A program made the translations under genes and the position numbers. This document shows positions 53,301-62,207 of a DNA stretch of 64,000 bases, piece after piece (the first letter of the stretch is position 1; every line of letters begins with the position of its first letter). The DNA lies in NCBI RefSeq assembly GCF_003112455.1, contig NZ_BDQX01000011.1, positions 1 to 64,000 on the forward strand. The letters run 5' to 3'. The notes under the pieces are model-generated. The model had not been told where the DNA came from and did not search any database. It worked only from the letters and a program-made list of their open reading frames with translations. This DNA is from Paenibacillus agaridevorans (lineage in GTDB: Bacteria > Bacillota > Bacilli > Paenibacillales > Paenibacillaceae).

Positions 53301-55419
53301 CCCTTTGCTGAAGGATTCCCCTGCGCTGCACAGCATTACATTATCCAATGAAGGTGTATACCAGTCCTACAGGGACGAAGCGAACAAGCCGCTGTGGCAG
53401 AATTACTTGCAAAAACAATATGATGTTATTGCAGATCTGAATGCGGTACATGGAACGAATTATACCGATTTTGGGCAAATTCCGCTTCCGACTGGCGTGA
53501 GCCGAACGCCGGCGTTTTATGACTGGGTACAGTTCAATAACGATCAATTCTCTGGCTGGCATCAATGGATGGCGGACATTATCCATGAGATTATGCCTGA
53601 TATTCCGGTTAATGCCAAGATTATGAATGGCACATTAAATCATATCAACAATTGGACCTGGGGCGTGGACGCGGAGCAGTTTAGCGAATTCACCCAGATT
53701 AATGGCAATGACAATGCCAATGTGTATTTGAATCCGGAGAATGGGTTCACTTACGAATTAAAGTTTTATGATCTGCAGACGTCGCTTAAGGAAGCACCGG
53801 TATTCAACTCTGAGAACCATCTTATTAAAGATGGCGAGGATCGTTATATCCCGCAACTGGCCAAACATGTGAGAACATCGCTGTGGCAAGGCGCAATCCA
53901 CGGGATGAGCGCGACGACGATGTGGGTATGGGAGCGTACGTACGAACAAAATAGCGACTTTAAAGGCAGTGTTATGCACCGTCCGGATGCGGCAGCGATT
54001 GTCGGTCAGACCGGATTGGATCTCAACCGCCTGTCCGGCGAAGTGACAGCGTTCCAACAGGAAAAACCGGATGCAGCCATACTCTATTCGGTACCAAGCC
54101 TTATCTATAGCGCTACGTATCCGAATTCGCTAGAAAGCGCTTATGAGGCGATCAGCTACAATGGTTTGAGGGTTGGCTTTGCTTCAGAGAATCAGATCAA
54201 GAATAATGGGCTGGATGATCTGAAGGTCCTGTTTGTTCCTGAAGCTACGCATATCAAAGCGGACACGTTGACGAAGATCAAACAGTTTGTAGAACAGGGA
54301 GGGAAGCTGGTTCTTATGGGGCAGAACTCATTGGCTTACGATGAGTACAATCGCCCGCTTGCGTCTACTGATCGCGAGAGTGTCCTGAATCACTCCAACA
54401 CGGTTAGCATTGATCCCGGGCAACCGAAGAAAGCGATCCGCGATCAGGCAACGGATCTGTTTGACAGCTTGGATCTGCTGGATGTACAGCTTATCGATAC
54501 CGCAACGAATGAGCCGGTATATGGGACGGAATGGCGTTCAGTGCAATATGGCGATCAACTGCTCGTCAATGTTTCCAACTATTCATGGGAAACACAGGAA
54601 GTGAAACTGGTCATTGAAGGGGCCAAGTCTCTTACTTGGACGAATCTAATCAATGGTTCAAGCTCGAATAGCGACAAAGTTACATTGCTTCCCCATGAAC
54701 CCATGTTGCTAGCAATCGATATTGTCAATGATGGCGGGGGGCAGCCGGGGACAGATCCAGGAACAAACCCAGGAACAAACCCAGGAACAAACCCAGGAAC
54801 AAACCCAGGCACAAATCCAGGCACAAATCCCGGTACAGATCCAGGAACAGATCCAGGCAAAGGATGGACGGATCCTGCTGTGATCTTCAAGGATATGGGC
54901 TCCCACTGGGCTAGTGAAGCGATCGGAAGGGCTTTGTTTGCAGGTTGGGTACAAGGTTATCCAGATCAAACATTTCAACCGGATAAAGCGATAACGCGGG
55001 CCGAGTTTATCTCCCTATTATACCGGGTGTTGCAGTTGAAGCCTGCTTCGTCCAAGTTGCTTAGCGAATTTACCGATCATGGACAAGTCGGGAAATGGGC
55101 TCAGGCTGCGTTGGAGAATGCTGTAAGCGCGGGCTGGATCGTGGGTTACGCGGATCATACGATCAAGCCGAACCAGGCGATTAGCCGTACTGAGATGGCG
55201 GTTATCATGGCTCGGGCACTGAAGTTAGGGGCTGCAACTGGAACGTTGCAACCGTATGCCGATGATAACTTAATCCCTTTATGGGCCAAACAGAGCGTCT
55301 ATGCATTGACTGAATCAGGGCTGGTCAAAGGGCGGAACCTGGGGAAATACGATCCGCAAGCCAACTTGACAAGAGCGGAAGCAGTAGTCCTCCTTTTGCG
55401 AATGTTGGAGCAAGAATAA
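50332..55419 (+). CDS. S-layer-anchored multi-domain GH42-like glycosidase
   Basis: A 1695-residue wall-bound enzyme. Order: signal peptide ending near 33 (TVAFAD); carbohydrate-binding domain of CBM4/9 type (about 34-190); chitobiase-C-like beta domain (YTLDGSDPW, about 195-262); CBM9-like domain (about 286-486); Ig-like and helical regions; a GH42-like TIM barrel from about 690 to 1190 with a second CBM4/9-like domain inserted at about 756-890; candidate acid Glu1007 in LSNEG and nucleophile Glu1161 in NSENH; a trimerisation-like domain (about 1240-1370); a PGTN-repeat linker; three SLH domains (about 1517-1692). ATG 50332 follows AAAGGAGG. A beta-galactosidase-like role is likely, not proven. 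Confidence 0.85.
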   Translation: MYSNALRKWLSVSIVLAMLASFFHGTVAFADIDNNPSVSGWNISNIGQANAGHSLSTSEKKAGSHSLHLYNESDIQPNVFYLVMKDVPVEPGADYTLSLWAKGENVKRAFFGGNNGSQTIRNYDLSELYGLTYDWTEFEQSFTAQADQTTFGLVILVEDRTDHLWIDEVSIVKNGTTENLVVNGGFEVGTSQVTANPPAGNVFPGTEVVLTASSPDANIRYTLDGSDPWSSDTAMDYTAPITIHDPLVIHAYAANETDPQGALARFEYTTMIDGESWQDLNSYLGSLGTERKIPILHKMNGSQLEGNWEYWSDFTGASLPADITSQVQMTGWNGAGDASAQSKFAYDEDGFYVAVQVQDDIHHSVENDMMWSGDSVQFAFTPDGSSYGPEYGLSLDPNGEARIWRWAAGQAAANTDEVEFHVSRSGNYTYYEARLPWATIYPVSAIPEGDVRFSFLVNDNDGSGRKGWIEWTASMGFAKYPSTMSELQLMPEGDQWTVLLDGPREFPAHEQQIFELVIPNFGDEDIQLNVTSSLLGLNGYPVAIPANKVWKKQIPLTLKERKDHTAVVTVQSSDGQTKSDQLHFKVTNSPSELTSRAAALGERLGALEEALAQAKAINIPVDYEKVNYTVVSQFIPYVMEDIEAGLYERASYQLGEMERLYEEALEDVQAYLAGTKQPKPVNRYITGDIEIDRTSFIADTKGAYDVDKVRKEVFFTGYGHFEQVRKDIPNFFDYGANIIQIEVGPSYVMKPPHAIPHWDVGSSGLIEAKAVKDREVKHSNSSGALRISNQTPLSPQTYLRLQQNVTIKPNTEYTIEAWVKGEDVQEEAVWFPGGPGWMDRQYFPSGDYDWTKVSHTYTSGEEEQFSFVILTENLTENLWIDDLRMYETNDSSEVNVLQNPLFDDQDLVDLGREEYAGELSYMYNDILPTLQRAAENNVAVNLLLSPHYFPDFLFKLWPDIASSNDNPFLRYTIYDDRAKQFIEDYLRLVVPLLKDSPALHSITLSNEGVYQSYRDEANKPLWQNYLQKQYDVIADLNAVHGTNYTDFGQIPLPTGVSRTPAFYDWVQFNNDQFSGWHQWMADIIHEIMPDIPVNAKIMNGTLNHINNWTWGVDAEQFSEFTQINGNDNANVYLNPENGFTYELKFYDLQTSLKEAPVFNSENHLIKDGEDRYIPQLAKHVRTSLWQGAIHGMSATTMWVWERTYEQNSDFKGSVMHRPDAAAIVGQTGLDLNRLSGEVTAFQQEKPDAAILYSVPSLIYSATYPNSLESAYEAISYNGLRVGFASENQIKNNGLDDLKVLFVPEATHIKADTLTKIKQFVEQGGKLVLMGQNSLAYDEYNRPLASTDRESVLNHSNTVSIDPGQPKKAIRDQATDLFDSLDLLDVQLIDTATNEPVYGTEWRSVQYGDQLLVNVSNYSWETQEVKLVIEGAKSLTWTNLINGSSSNSDKVTLLPHEPMLLAIDIVNDGGGQPGTDPGTNPGTNPGTNPGTNPGTNPGTNPGTDPGTDPGKGWTDPAVIFKDMGSHWASEAIGRALFAGWVQGYPDQTFQPDKAITRAEFISLLYRVLQLKPASSKLLSEFTDHGQVGKWAQAALENAVSAGWIVGYADHTIKPNQAISRTEMAVIMARALKLGAATGTLQPYADDNLIPLWAKQSVYALTESGLVKGRNLGKYDPQANLTRAEAVVLLLRMLEQE
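54745..54852 (+). repeat. Nine 12-bp tandem repeats coding a PGTN/PGTD linker
   Basis: Nine in-frame 12-base units of CCAGGAACAAAC type encode PGTD, six PGTN, then two PGTD, joining the catalytic part of the large glycosidase to its SLH anchor. The four central units are identical, so slipped-strand length change would keep the frame. Confidence 0.9.
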
Positions 55420-55510
55420 GAGAGTCGATTCAAGCTGAACTTGCTTTTATCCGGGGAGCGGAGGACTGAGACTATCTAGCAACAGAAAGGGGACGTTTCC
55501 CCCAAGAATG

Positions 55511-55545
55511 GGAGCGGCGGCGTTAAAGGGATGACCCGCCGCTCC
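55511..55545 (+). terminator. Hairpin before the alpha-galactosidase gene
   Basis: GGAGCGGCGG at 55511-55520 pairs perfectly with 55536-55545; no T run follows. It could end the upstream transcript or shape the leader of the next gene. Confidence 0.5.
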
Positions 55546-55570
55546 GACCGTAATAGAAGAGAGGGTTTTT

Positions 55571-57784
55571 ATGCGGATGGAAGTAACGAAACAACCGGAT
55601 CAAAGCTTTGTTCAATGTCTGCATGAAAAAATGGTGCTGCGGTTCGAACAGACGGAGAACGGATATTGCCAATCCTTGTTGAATACGGATGACGGAAGAA
55701 TGGCTCCGGTCCCGATCGCTTTGCCCGGCTTCCAGTTGGCCATTGCCGGAATGCCGCATGGCGCCTTGTCTTCCATGGTTTCGGGCATGACCAGTCTTCC
55801 GTCAGAAATGAAGTTGGAATCGATGAAGCAAATAGACGACCAGCGCCTCGTCTTCCTTTATTTTCATGACAAACTGCAGCTATCCGTCGAAGTGGAAATG
55901 CATTTTATTCCGAATGCGGCGGTCATCCGACAATCGACAACCGTGCGTAATAACAGCAATCGTCCGGTCGTTCTTACCCATCTGTCGTCGACGAGCATAC
56001 AGGGAATCGCAACCGACGGTTGTCGGCCTTGGTACGACAAAAACAAAATTCGAGTTCATTATTGTCGTCAGTCCTGGAACGGCGAGGGGCAGTGGCGTTC
56101 CGGCGATCTGGAAGAATTGGGACTCTTTCCTTCATCCGTTCATGGGATTGGGGCCGCGATTCATTTTGCTTCATACGGGAGCCAGAGTACAAGCCGTTAT
56201 CTCCCCATGATTGTGTTGGAAGATATGGAGACGGGGAAATCGTGGTACATGCAGATCGAGACGTCGGCGAACTGGCATATTGAAGTCGGGTATCGGGGAA
56301 CCTCGGCCTTTAACAAAGGCGCTTTGTTTCTGCATGCCGACGGCGCGAGCGAGAGATATGGCGGTTGGACGCACGAATTGCTTCCCGGAGAGAGTTTTAC
56401 CGCGGTACCGGTTGCGGTCGGATGTTGTATGGGGGATTTCACCGATGCCGTGAAACAGTTGACCAAATACCGAAGATCCTTTTTGAAGCCTTCCCATGGA
56501 GGGGAATCGGAATCACCGCTAATCTTTAACGACTATATGAATTGCTTGTGGGCTGATCCGACGAAGGATAAGCTCATCCCGCAAATCGATGCGGCCGCTG
56601 CGGCAGGCGCCGAATGTTACTGCATAGATGCGGGATGGTTCGCGAAAGCGAATCAGTCATGGGGAACTGGTCTGGGCGATTGGAAACCGAGCGAGGACCG
56701 GTTTGGCGACGAGGGACTACAAGGCATCTTTGATTATATTCGACAAAAAGGATTGCGTATCGGCATATGGCTGGAAATGGAAGTATGCGGCGAGGACGCC
56801 GAGCTCGGCCAAAAGCCGGATTCCTGGTTTCTCATGCGCAACGGCGCCCGCGTCGGCGGCGGCCCTCGCTGGTTTTTGAATTTCACCAATCCTGAAGTAA
56901 CCGCGTACCTGCATCAAATCATTGACCAATTGGTAGGCATGGGGGCCAGTCTGATTCGCAATGACTGCAACGACTGCATTGGGAATGGCGACGATCATAT
57001 CGCCTCCTCAGCAGCAGACGGGCTGATCCAAAATATGAGGGCCTTTTACGCTTTTATAGAAGAAGTAAAAACGAGGCATTCCCACATTCTGCTGGAAAAC
57101 TGCGGCTCAGGAGGCATGCGCTCCGATTACGGCATTCTTTCCCGCTTTCATCTGCATAGCACTTCCGATCAAGAAGCCTATTACAACAATCCTTCGATCA
57201 TCGGCGGTTTACTGGCGGCCATATTGCCGGAGCAGGCTGGCTTCTGGACGTATCCTTATCCGCTGCTGTTCCATGAGAAGGAACAGCAGCAATTGCTAAC
57301 GACGCAGGACTATCAATCCAACATGTCAGACGGCGAGCAGACGATTTTTAATATGATTAACGGCATGTGCGGGAGCATGTATTTGTCGGGTCATATTGAA
57401 GCGGCTGACGAATTGAACTGGAAGTTGATCCAGGAAGGCGTGGCTCTCTACAAGCGAGAAAGAAAACATATCCGTCAAGCTTACCCCGTCTGGCCGATCG
57501 GCTTTACTCGCTTGAACGATAAAAACGGTTGGGCCTGCGTCGGATTGGCTTCTGAGGATCAATCCCGCATCCTGCTTGCCGTCTGGAGGCTGGGAAGCGC
57601 AGAGTCTTATATAGAGCTTCAGCTTCCTAACGAGAAAGGCAATAGGAAAACGTCAATCAAACAGTTATATCCATCGGGCGAGCAATACCAGGTAAGAACT
57701 TATTACAATACTTATAGCTGTAAGTTGACCGTGCATTTGCCACAATCTTTCCAAGCACGCTATTTTGAAGTGACTCGGGAGTAA
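55571..57784 (+). CDS. GH36 alpha-galactosidase
   Basis: A 737-residue cytoplasmic enzyme of the GH36 (melibiase/raffinase) family, the usual length. The N-terminal beta-supersandwich (1-300) is followed by the TIM barrel: NDYMNCLW, CIDAGWF, GDWKPSEDRF, GIWLEMEV, nucleophile Asp465 in LIRNDCND (the position of KWD in relatives, here RND), ENCGSGGMR, and acid Asp533 in STSDQ. A short beta domain ends the protein. It releases terminal alpha-linked galactose from imported oligosaccharides. AGAAGAGAGGG precedes ATG 55571. Confidence 0.88.
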   Translation: MRMEVTKQPDQSFVQCLHEKMVLRFEQTENGYCQSLLNTDDGRMAPVPIALPGFQLAIAGMPHGALSSMVSGMTSLPSEMKLESMKQIDDQRLVFLYFHDKLQLSVEVEMHFIPNAAVIRQSTTVRNNSNRPVVLTHLSSTSIQGIATDGCRPWYDKNKIRVHYCRQSWNGEGQWRSGDLEELGLFPSSVHGIGAAIHFASYGSQSTSRYLPMIVLEDMETGKSWYMQIETSANWHIEVGYRGTSAFNKGALFLHADGASERYGGWTHELLPGESFTAVPVAVGCCMGDFTDAVKQLTKYRRSFLKPSHGGESESPLIFNDYMNCLWADPTKDKLIPQIDAAAAAGAECYCIDAGWFAKANQSWGTGLGDWKPSEDRFGDEGLQGIFDYIRQKGLRIGIWLEMEVCGEDAELGQKPDSWFLMRNGARVGGGPRWFLNFTNPEVTAYLHQIIDQLVGMGASLIRNDCNDCIGNGDDHIASSAADGLIQNMRAFYAFIEEVKTRHSHILLENCGSGGMRSDYGILSRFHLHSTSDQEAYYNNPSIIGGLLAAILPEQAGFWTYPYPLLFHEKEQQQLLTTQDYQSNMSDGEQTIFNMINGMCGSMYLSGHIEAADELNWKLIQEGVALYKRERKHIRQAYPVWPIGFTRLNDKNGWACVGLASEDQSRILLAVWRLGSAESYIELQLPNEKGNRKTSIKQLYPSGEQYQVRTYYNTYSCKLTVHLPQSFQARYFEVTRE

Positions 57785-57888
57785 GGTTTATCGGCAACAG
57801 ATCGACGTATCTACTGACAGGCCACAAGAGCAATGCTACAGATTTATTATACATCGGTTATTCATAATAAAATTTGGAGGCGGTAATA

Positions 57889-59283
57889 ATGGTCAAGCGT
57901 TTTCTTAGCTGCTGCATGCTGGTTGTGTTGCTGGTTGTTTCTTTAGCGGGATTTCCCGAAATAGGGTATGCGGCGACGTCGGTTACGGCAAACTTTTCTG
58001 TTAATAACGGAACAGGTTATGCCAACAATTTTGGGGGAGCCGTCAATCAGTTGGATAGTCCGGCCGATGTAGATACGCTTCGGTCAATCGGCATTAATTT
58101 CATGAGAAGGGATGCTTATCTCGTCCAAATTGTGCCCAATACGACTGTTGCCGACTATAAGAATAATGTAGGCAACGTTGCCGATCCAAGCACGTGGAAT
58201 TGGAGCAACTATGATTGGGTTGACACCTATCATAACAAAGGAATCAAGATCATGCTGATTATGAGCTACAATGTTCCTTGGTTGTCTCACAGCAATACGA
58301 TGCATGGGATTCCCAAAGACTGGGATGTCTATCAGGATATTATTAAGAAAATTTACGCGCACTTTAAAGATAAAGTAGACTATGTGGAAATTTGGAACGA
58401 GCCTGATTTGAATTCTTTTCTCGACCGGACGAACAGCGGGTATGCCAATAATTTGGCAGCCTACAAGGATATTTATTATTACGCTGCGAGTGGCATTCGC
58501 TCCGTGGACAGTTCTATTCCGATTGGCGGACCTGCAACTTCATCTCAGAACGCTACAAATTGGGCGGACTCCTTATTGAACGATTCGCGCATCAGCAATA
58601 ATATTAACTTTCTGAGTTACCACTACTATCGGCAAAACCCTGACGGGGAGCCACAGGTGACCTCTTGGCGCAATGTGGCGGTCGCACATGGCAAACCGGA
58701 TATGCCCATCTTCGTAACGGAGTGGAACTATAGCCCCTCGTATACGAAGATTCCGATGAACAACGAATCTGTTGATGCGATTCCCTATTTAGCCCAACGA
58801 TTAAGCGATTTTATTAATGCTCGCGCCAACGGCAACGGTTACTTTGCTTTCAACAAAGGCACGCCAGGAACTGACGACTTTTTCTCGCTATATGCTGACG
58901 GAACCTTGACCCCGAAAATGACGGTCTATCGTTTAATGTCCAAACAGCTTGGGCTAGGGGACGGAGATTTCGCTTTAAAAGGATTGTCATGGTTGAATGG
59001 CAGCGCTACTGTTCTCGGTGGGGCGGCAATCAATGCCAGCGGGAATCCGGTAGCTTGGATCGTTAATACTTCAGGAAATGGAGACAACGCGAACGTCACC
59101 TTTAGCGGATTAACTCCGGGAGTACAATATCAAGCGGATTTGTATGAAGCAAGCCGTTGGCAATTTGCCTCCGCTATTCGACAGTCCTTTACATTCACGG
59201 CGACAAGCGGGAGCGGCAGCATCAGCTTTTGGTTACCTTATAAGTGCGCAGTGGGCATTAAGCTTACCCCTATAGTTCCCTAA
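57889..59283 (+). CDS. Secreted clan GH-A glycosidase, GH39-like
   Basis: A 464-residue exported enzyme. The signal peptide ends near residue 29 (GYAA). The TIM barrel carries the clan GH-A residues: acid/base Glu171 in EIWNEPD and nucleophile Glu278 in VTEWN, with SYHYYRQ and GPATSS strands between. The last 120 residues form a beta-sandwich that often accompanies GH39 and related xylosidase or endoglycosidase enzymes. ATG 57889 follows GGAGGCGG; a TTG five codons earlier (57874) is less well placed. Probably cuts polysaccharide outside the cell. The specific family cannot be fixed by eye (GH39 or a GH5 relative). Confidence 0.8.
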   Translation: MVKRFLSCCMLVVLLVVSLAGFPEIGYAATSVTANFSVNNGTGYANNFGGAVNQLDSPADVDTLRSIGINFMRRDAYLVQIVPNTTVADYKNNVGNVADPSTWNWSNYDWVDTYHNKGIKIMLIMSYNVPWLSHSNTMHGIPKDWDVYQDIIKKIYAHFKDKVDYVEIWNEPDLNSFLDRTNSGYANNLAAYKDIYYYAASGIRSVDSSIPIGGPATSSQNATNWADSLLNDSRISNNINFLSYHYYRQNPDGEPQVTSWRNVAVAHGKPDMPIFVTEWNYSPSYTKIPMNNESVDAIPYLAQRLSDFINARANGNGYFAFNKGTPGTDDFFSLYADGTLTPKMTVYRLMSKQLGLGDGDFALKGLSWLNGSATVLGGAAINASGNPVAWIVNTSGNGDNANVTFSGLTPGVQYQADLYEASRWQFASAIRQSFTFTATSGSGSISFWLPYKCAVGIKLTPIVP

Positions 59284-59323
59284 ACGCTACAGATAGAAGG
59301 CAATTTGTGAAGAGGTGAAGTAT

Positions 59324-60112
59324 TTGGTTGTAGAGATTTGGCAGGGAGGAGCTCCTTACGCACAGGGAGATCAAACAGAAGATTGCCCACGGCTGATTCC
59401 ATATCTATTAAAAGGGAAGGAGCCTGTTGGAGCCCTTATCATTTGTCCGGGCGGCGGCTACGAATCGAGGGCGGATTATGAGGGAGGCCCGATTGCGGAA
59501 TGGCTCAACAGCATCGGGATCGCGGCGTTCGTGCTGCATTATCGCGTCTCTCCTTATCGATATCCGGTACCGCTTCTTGATGCGCAGCGTGCGATTCGGC
59601 TAGTACGCCACCGTGCTAGCGAATGGGGAGTCGATCCAGCCCGTGTCGGCATTCTCGGCTTTTCCGCCGGCGGCCATCTTGCCTCAACAGCGGGGACTCA
59701 TTACGACAACGGAGACAAGCAATCCAGCGATCCGATCGAACGAATGAGCTGCAGGCCGGATCTTATGGTTCTGTGCTACCCGGTCATCACGTTTGGTGAG
59801 TTTGCTAACAGGGGGTCGCGTGCAAATCTGCTAGGGAGTAACGATACTCCCGAATGGAGAGATTACTTGTCAAACGAAAAACACATCGACACCAAAACCC
59901 CGCCAGCTTTTCTGTGGCATACGGCAGACGATAAGGTTGTCCGCGTGGAAAATGTCCTGCTGTTTGCAATGGCATTAAGCCGGCATAACGTGCCTTACGA
60001 CCTGCATATATACGAATCTGGCCGTCACGGCCTCGGCTTGGCTTTACATGAGCAAGAAACAAGAACGTGGACGGGGCTGTGCGAGAAATGGCTGCGCAAG
60101 CGCGGATTCTAA
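59324..60112 (+). CDS. Carbohydrate esterase-like alpha/beta hydrolase
   Basis: A 262-residue alpha/beta hydrolase like BD-FAE and acetyl-xylan-esterase-type proteins. It has an oxyanion loop CPGGGYE, nucleophile Ser114 in GFSAGG, an Asp in HTADDKVV and a His in SGRHGLGL. No signal peptide, so it should deacylate imported sugars. TTG 59324 is chosen with GAGGTG 6 bases upstream; GTG 59315 would overlap that ribosome site. It follows the clan-A glycosidase by 40 bases and ends in a strong terminator. Confidence 0.85.
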   Translation: MVVEIWQGGAPYAQGDQTEDCPRLIPYLLKGKEPVGALIICPGGGYESRADYEGGPIAEWLNSIGIAAFVLHYRVSPYRYPVPLLDAQRAIRLVRHRASEWGVDPARVGILGFSAGGHLASTAGTHYDNGDKQSSDPIERMSCRPDLMVLCYPVITFGEFANRGSRANLLGSNDTPEWRDYLSNEKHIDTKTPPAFLWHTADDKVVRVENVLLFAMALSRHNVPYDLHIYESGRHGLGLALHEQETRTWTGLCEKWLRKRGF

Positions 60113-60138
60113 ACGCTCGGCAGCAGCAAAACGGCATG

Positions 60139-60176
60139 AAAGACCACCTTACCGAGCAAATCGGAGGTGGTCTTTT
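60139..60176 (+). terminator. Terminator after the esterase gene
   Basis: AAAGACCACCT at 60139-60149 pairs with AGGTGGTCTTT at 60165-60175, with an inner CCGA/TCGG pair, ending in Ts. It closes the GH36-esterase block. Confidence 0.85.
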
Positions 60177-60281
60177 CATTGCGTTATTTGCGTTGGACAC
60201 CAGCTTACCCGGCATTGACGCAATCCCTTGTATCTCCTTGTTTGCCATATTATTTTAGTTATACATGGAAGGGGACGTTTT

Positions 60282-61910
60282 ATGAAATGGATGGATAAGG
60301 GTCGCCGAAGGAGCGTCTTCAAAACATTTCTTATTTCCTATATCGTTATTTTGCTTTTTCCGCTTTGTATCGGGGCATACATTTTCCAGCGGGTAGAGAA
60401 TACAATGATCATCAATGAAAATAAGGCCAACTTGGGGCTATTGGAGCAGGTCAAGCTCGTTACCGAGAATCGCTTCAACGAAGTGGATAAGATCGCCTTG
60501 CAGTTCGCAAGCGACCCTAAGCTGCAATGGTCATTAAATCATATAGACGAAGAGTACGCCAAAAATCAAATCAATCTTCTGGAAATTATGAACAGTATTC
60601 GTAGTGTTACAAATACGAACAGCTTTATCAGCCACTTTTTTGTTTATTTCAAAAACACGGACTCTATCTTGACGTCGACAGGTAAAGCAGATTCGAACAT
60701 GTATTTCGACGATATATTCCGGTTTTCAGGGAAAAGCACGGAGGAAGTCAAGAGGGAACTGTTTACCGGCGATCATCTTAGAACTTATTTGCCTTCTGCC
60801 GAGGTCAGGGAGAAAGAGAAAACCAGCACGGTCATTACGTATATTCAATCGCTTCCGATCGGGGAAACATCCAATATATCGGGTTATTTGGTCATGCTGA
60901 TCAACGAGCAGGAGATTGACCAACTGATCGAGCAGATAGAGAAACTGTACCACAGTGATATATACATCGTGGATGAACATCAACAAATTATTATGTCAAC
61001 GTCCAAAGAGAACGAGTTGAATAAAGCAACCATTCCATTGATTAACTTGGAAAGCGGTTACAGCTTATTCCGTCAAAATAATGAATCGATGATTCTGAGT
61101 CATACGACGGATAACAACGGGTGGAAGTATATATCGGTCTTGCCGAAGAAAGTCGTATTGAAGCAAATTATCATGTTGAAGAACTGGGCGTTATCACTCA
61201 TTCTTCTGCTGCTGTTTGTGGGCATCATTATTTCCATCGTGTTGGCAAGGCGCAATTATAATCCCATTCGCGAGGTGGTCAAAACGATTATGGAGGAAAA
61301 AAATTACACAAAAAATCTCGCCATTAACGAGTTTGATTTTATTAAGCAAGCGATCTCCCGCGCTACAGTTCATGGGCGTACATTTTAAGAAGGATTATTT
61401 TAGCGTTCATATTATTGAAATCGATGATTGCAGCCAGTTCGTTGCGGACTATACATAGCGGGAGTGGGCGTTAGTCAGATTCATTCTCTCCAATTTAAGT
61501 CGAGAATTGATTGGTGAAGAGGGCTACGTGGTAGAGATGGATCGCAATCGTCTGGGCATACTTTTCAATGTTTCCGCTCCTGACGATCAAACCTTGGCCG
61601 ACCGCCATACATTCGTCAGAAATTTGAAGAATTATCAACCATGATTTTTTATGTAAAATACCGAGGAGTCCGCCGGCGCGTCAAGAACCGCAGATCGATG
61701 CGCCTTCTGATTACGGCGCTGAACGGATGATGAGGCATGCATTGGAGTATATCGAGGAGAACGTTAGCGATCCGCGGGAATACCGGGAACGCTTGGTTCC
61801 GTCGGCACAGGATAAAAGCTTTCGATAAGCGGGAGTTTGAGTTTTTTCATTGCAGCGGCGAAGAGACGTTTGACACCTATCTTGCCGAGCGGAGAGCATG
61901 GTCATCTCTC
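60282..61910 (+). pseudogene. Decayed Cache-sensor AraC-family regulator
   Basis: ATG 60282 (GGAAGGGGACG upstream) begins a sensor half like the intact 765-residue regulator at 3254: membrane segment at about 15-37, Cache-like domain, second membrane segment at about 305-328. The frame ends at TAA 61388 (368 codons). The sequence after it continues the protein in other frames: FKKDYFSVHIIEIDDCSQFV to a TAG near 61458, then RELIGEEGYVVEMDRNRLGILFN, then the start of an AraC domain (MMRHALEYIEENVSDP near 61728) and a possible ETFDTYLAERRAW fragment near 61870. The right end is uncertain. It probably once controlled the glycosidase block before it. Confidence 0.75.
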
Positions 61911-62030
61911 AGATGGCAGAATTGGCTGCCAGGAGCAACAACTGTAAACAAAATCTCGGCTTATGGGCCGCCTCAACAAATCAACAAGTGAAGCGCGTGT
62001 ATGGCTTTATGGCATGGTAAGGTTTTGGTC

Positions 62031-62059
62031 TTTATTATTACTCGAATCTGGAGTATAAT
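62031..62059 (+). promoter_or_regulatory. Possible promoter of the metal ATPase gene
   Basis: A perfect TATAAT at about 62054-62059 has only a weak TTTATT 17 bases upstream. The surrounding gap, from about 61911 to 62207, otherwise holds only the inverted repeat and hairpin listed next. Confidence 0.4.
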
Positions 62060-62104
62060 TTAAACAAGAAAGTTGTATCGAGGCAAAAAAATTGGATAAA
62101 GAAA

Positions 62105-62125
62105 AAACGAGAATCATTCTCGTTT
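62105..62125. promoter_or_regulatory. Fur-family-like 7-1-7 inverted repeat
   Basis: The core CGAGAATCATTCTCG (62108-62122) is a perfect 7-1-7 repeat and extends to a perfect 10-1-10 repeat at 62105-62125. Fur, Zur and PerR boxes are 7-1-7 repeats of the form TGATAATNATTATCA; this shares GA-AATNATT-TC. It lies about 50 bases after the candidate -10 box. The repeat could also be read as a small hairpin. Confidence 0.5.
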
Positions 62126-62126
62126 C

Positions 62127-62164
62127 ACATGCTGCTCCTTAATTGGAGCAGCATGTGCTGTTTT
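62127..62164 (+). terminator. Terminator-like hairpin in the ATPase leader
   Basis: ACATGCTGCTCC at 62127-62138 pairs perfectly with 62145-62156 around a 6-base loop, followed by GCTG and four Ts. It either ends transcription from upstream or works as an attenuator in the ATPase leader. Confidence 0.65.
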
Positions 62165-62207
62165 AAGGGGTGCTGTAATGGAATTCATTCTCAAAGAGGA
62201 GGAGAAA

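Noticed and set aside
54745-54852. Tandem repeats considered as a CRISPR array
   Set aside because: Units are only 12 bases, have no spacers, keep the reading frame and encode a linker; no cas genes are present.
54579-54978. Repetitive minus-strand peptides (PGFV-type and WICAWV-type)
   Set aside because: These are the tandem linker repeats read on the wrong strand.
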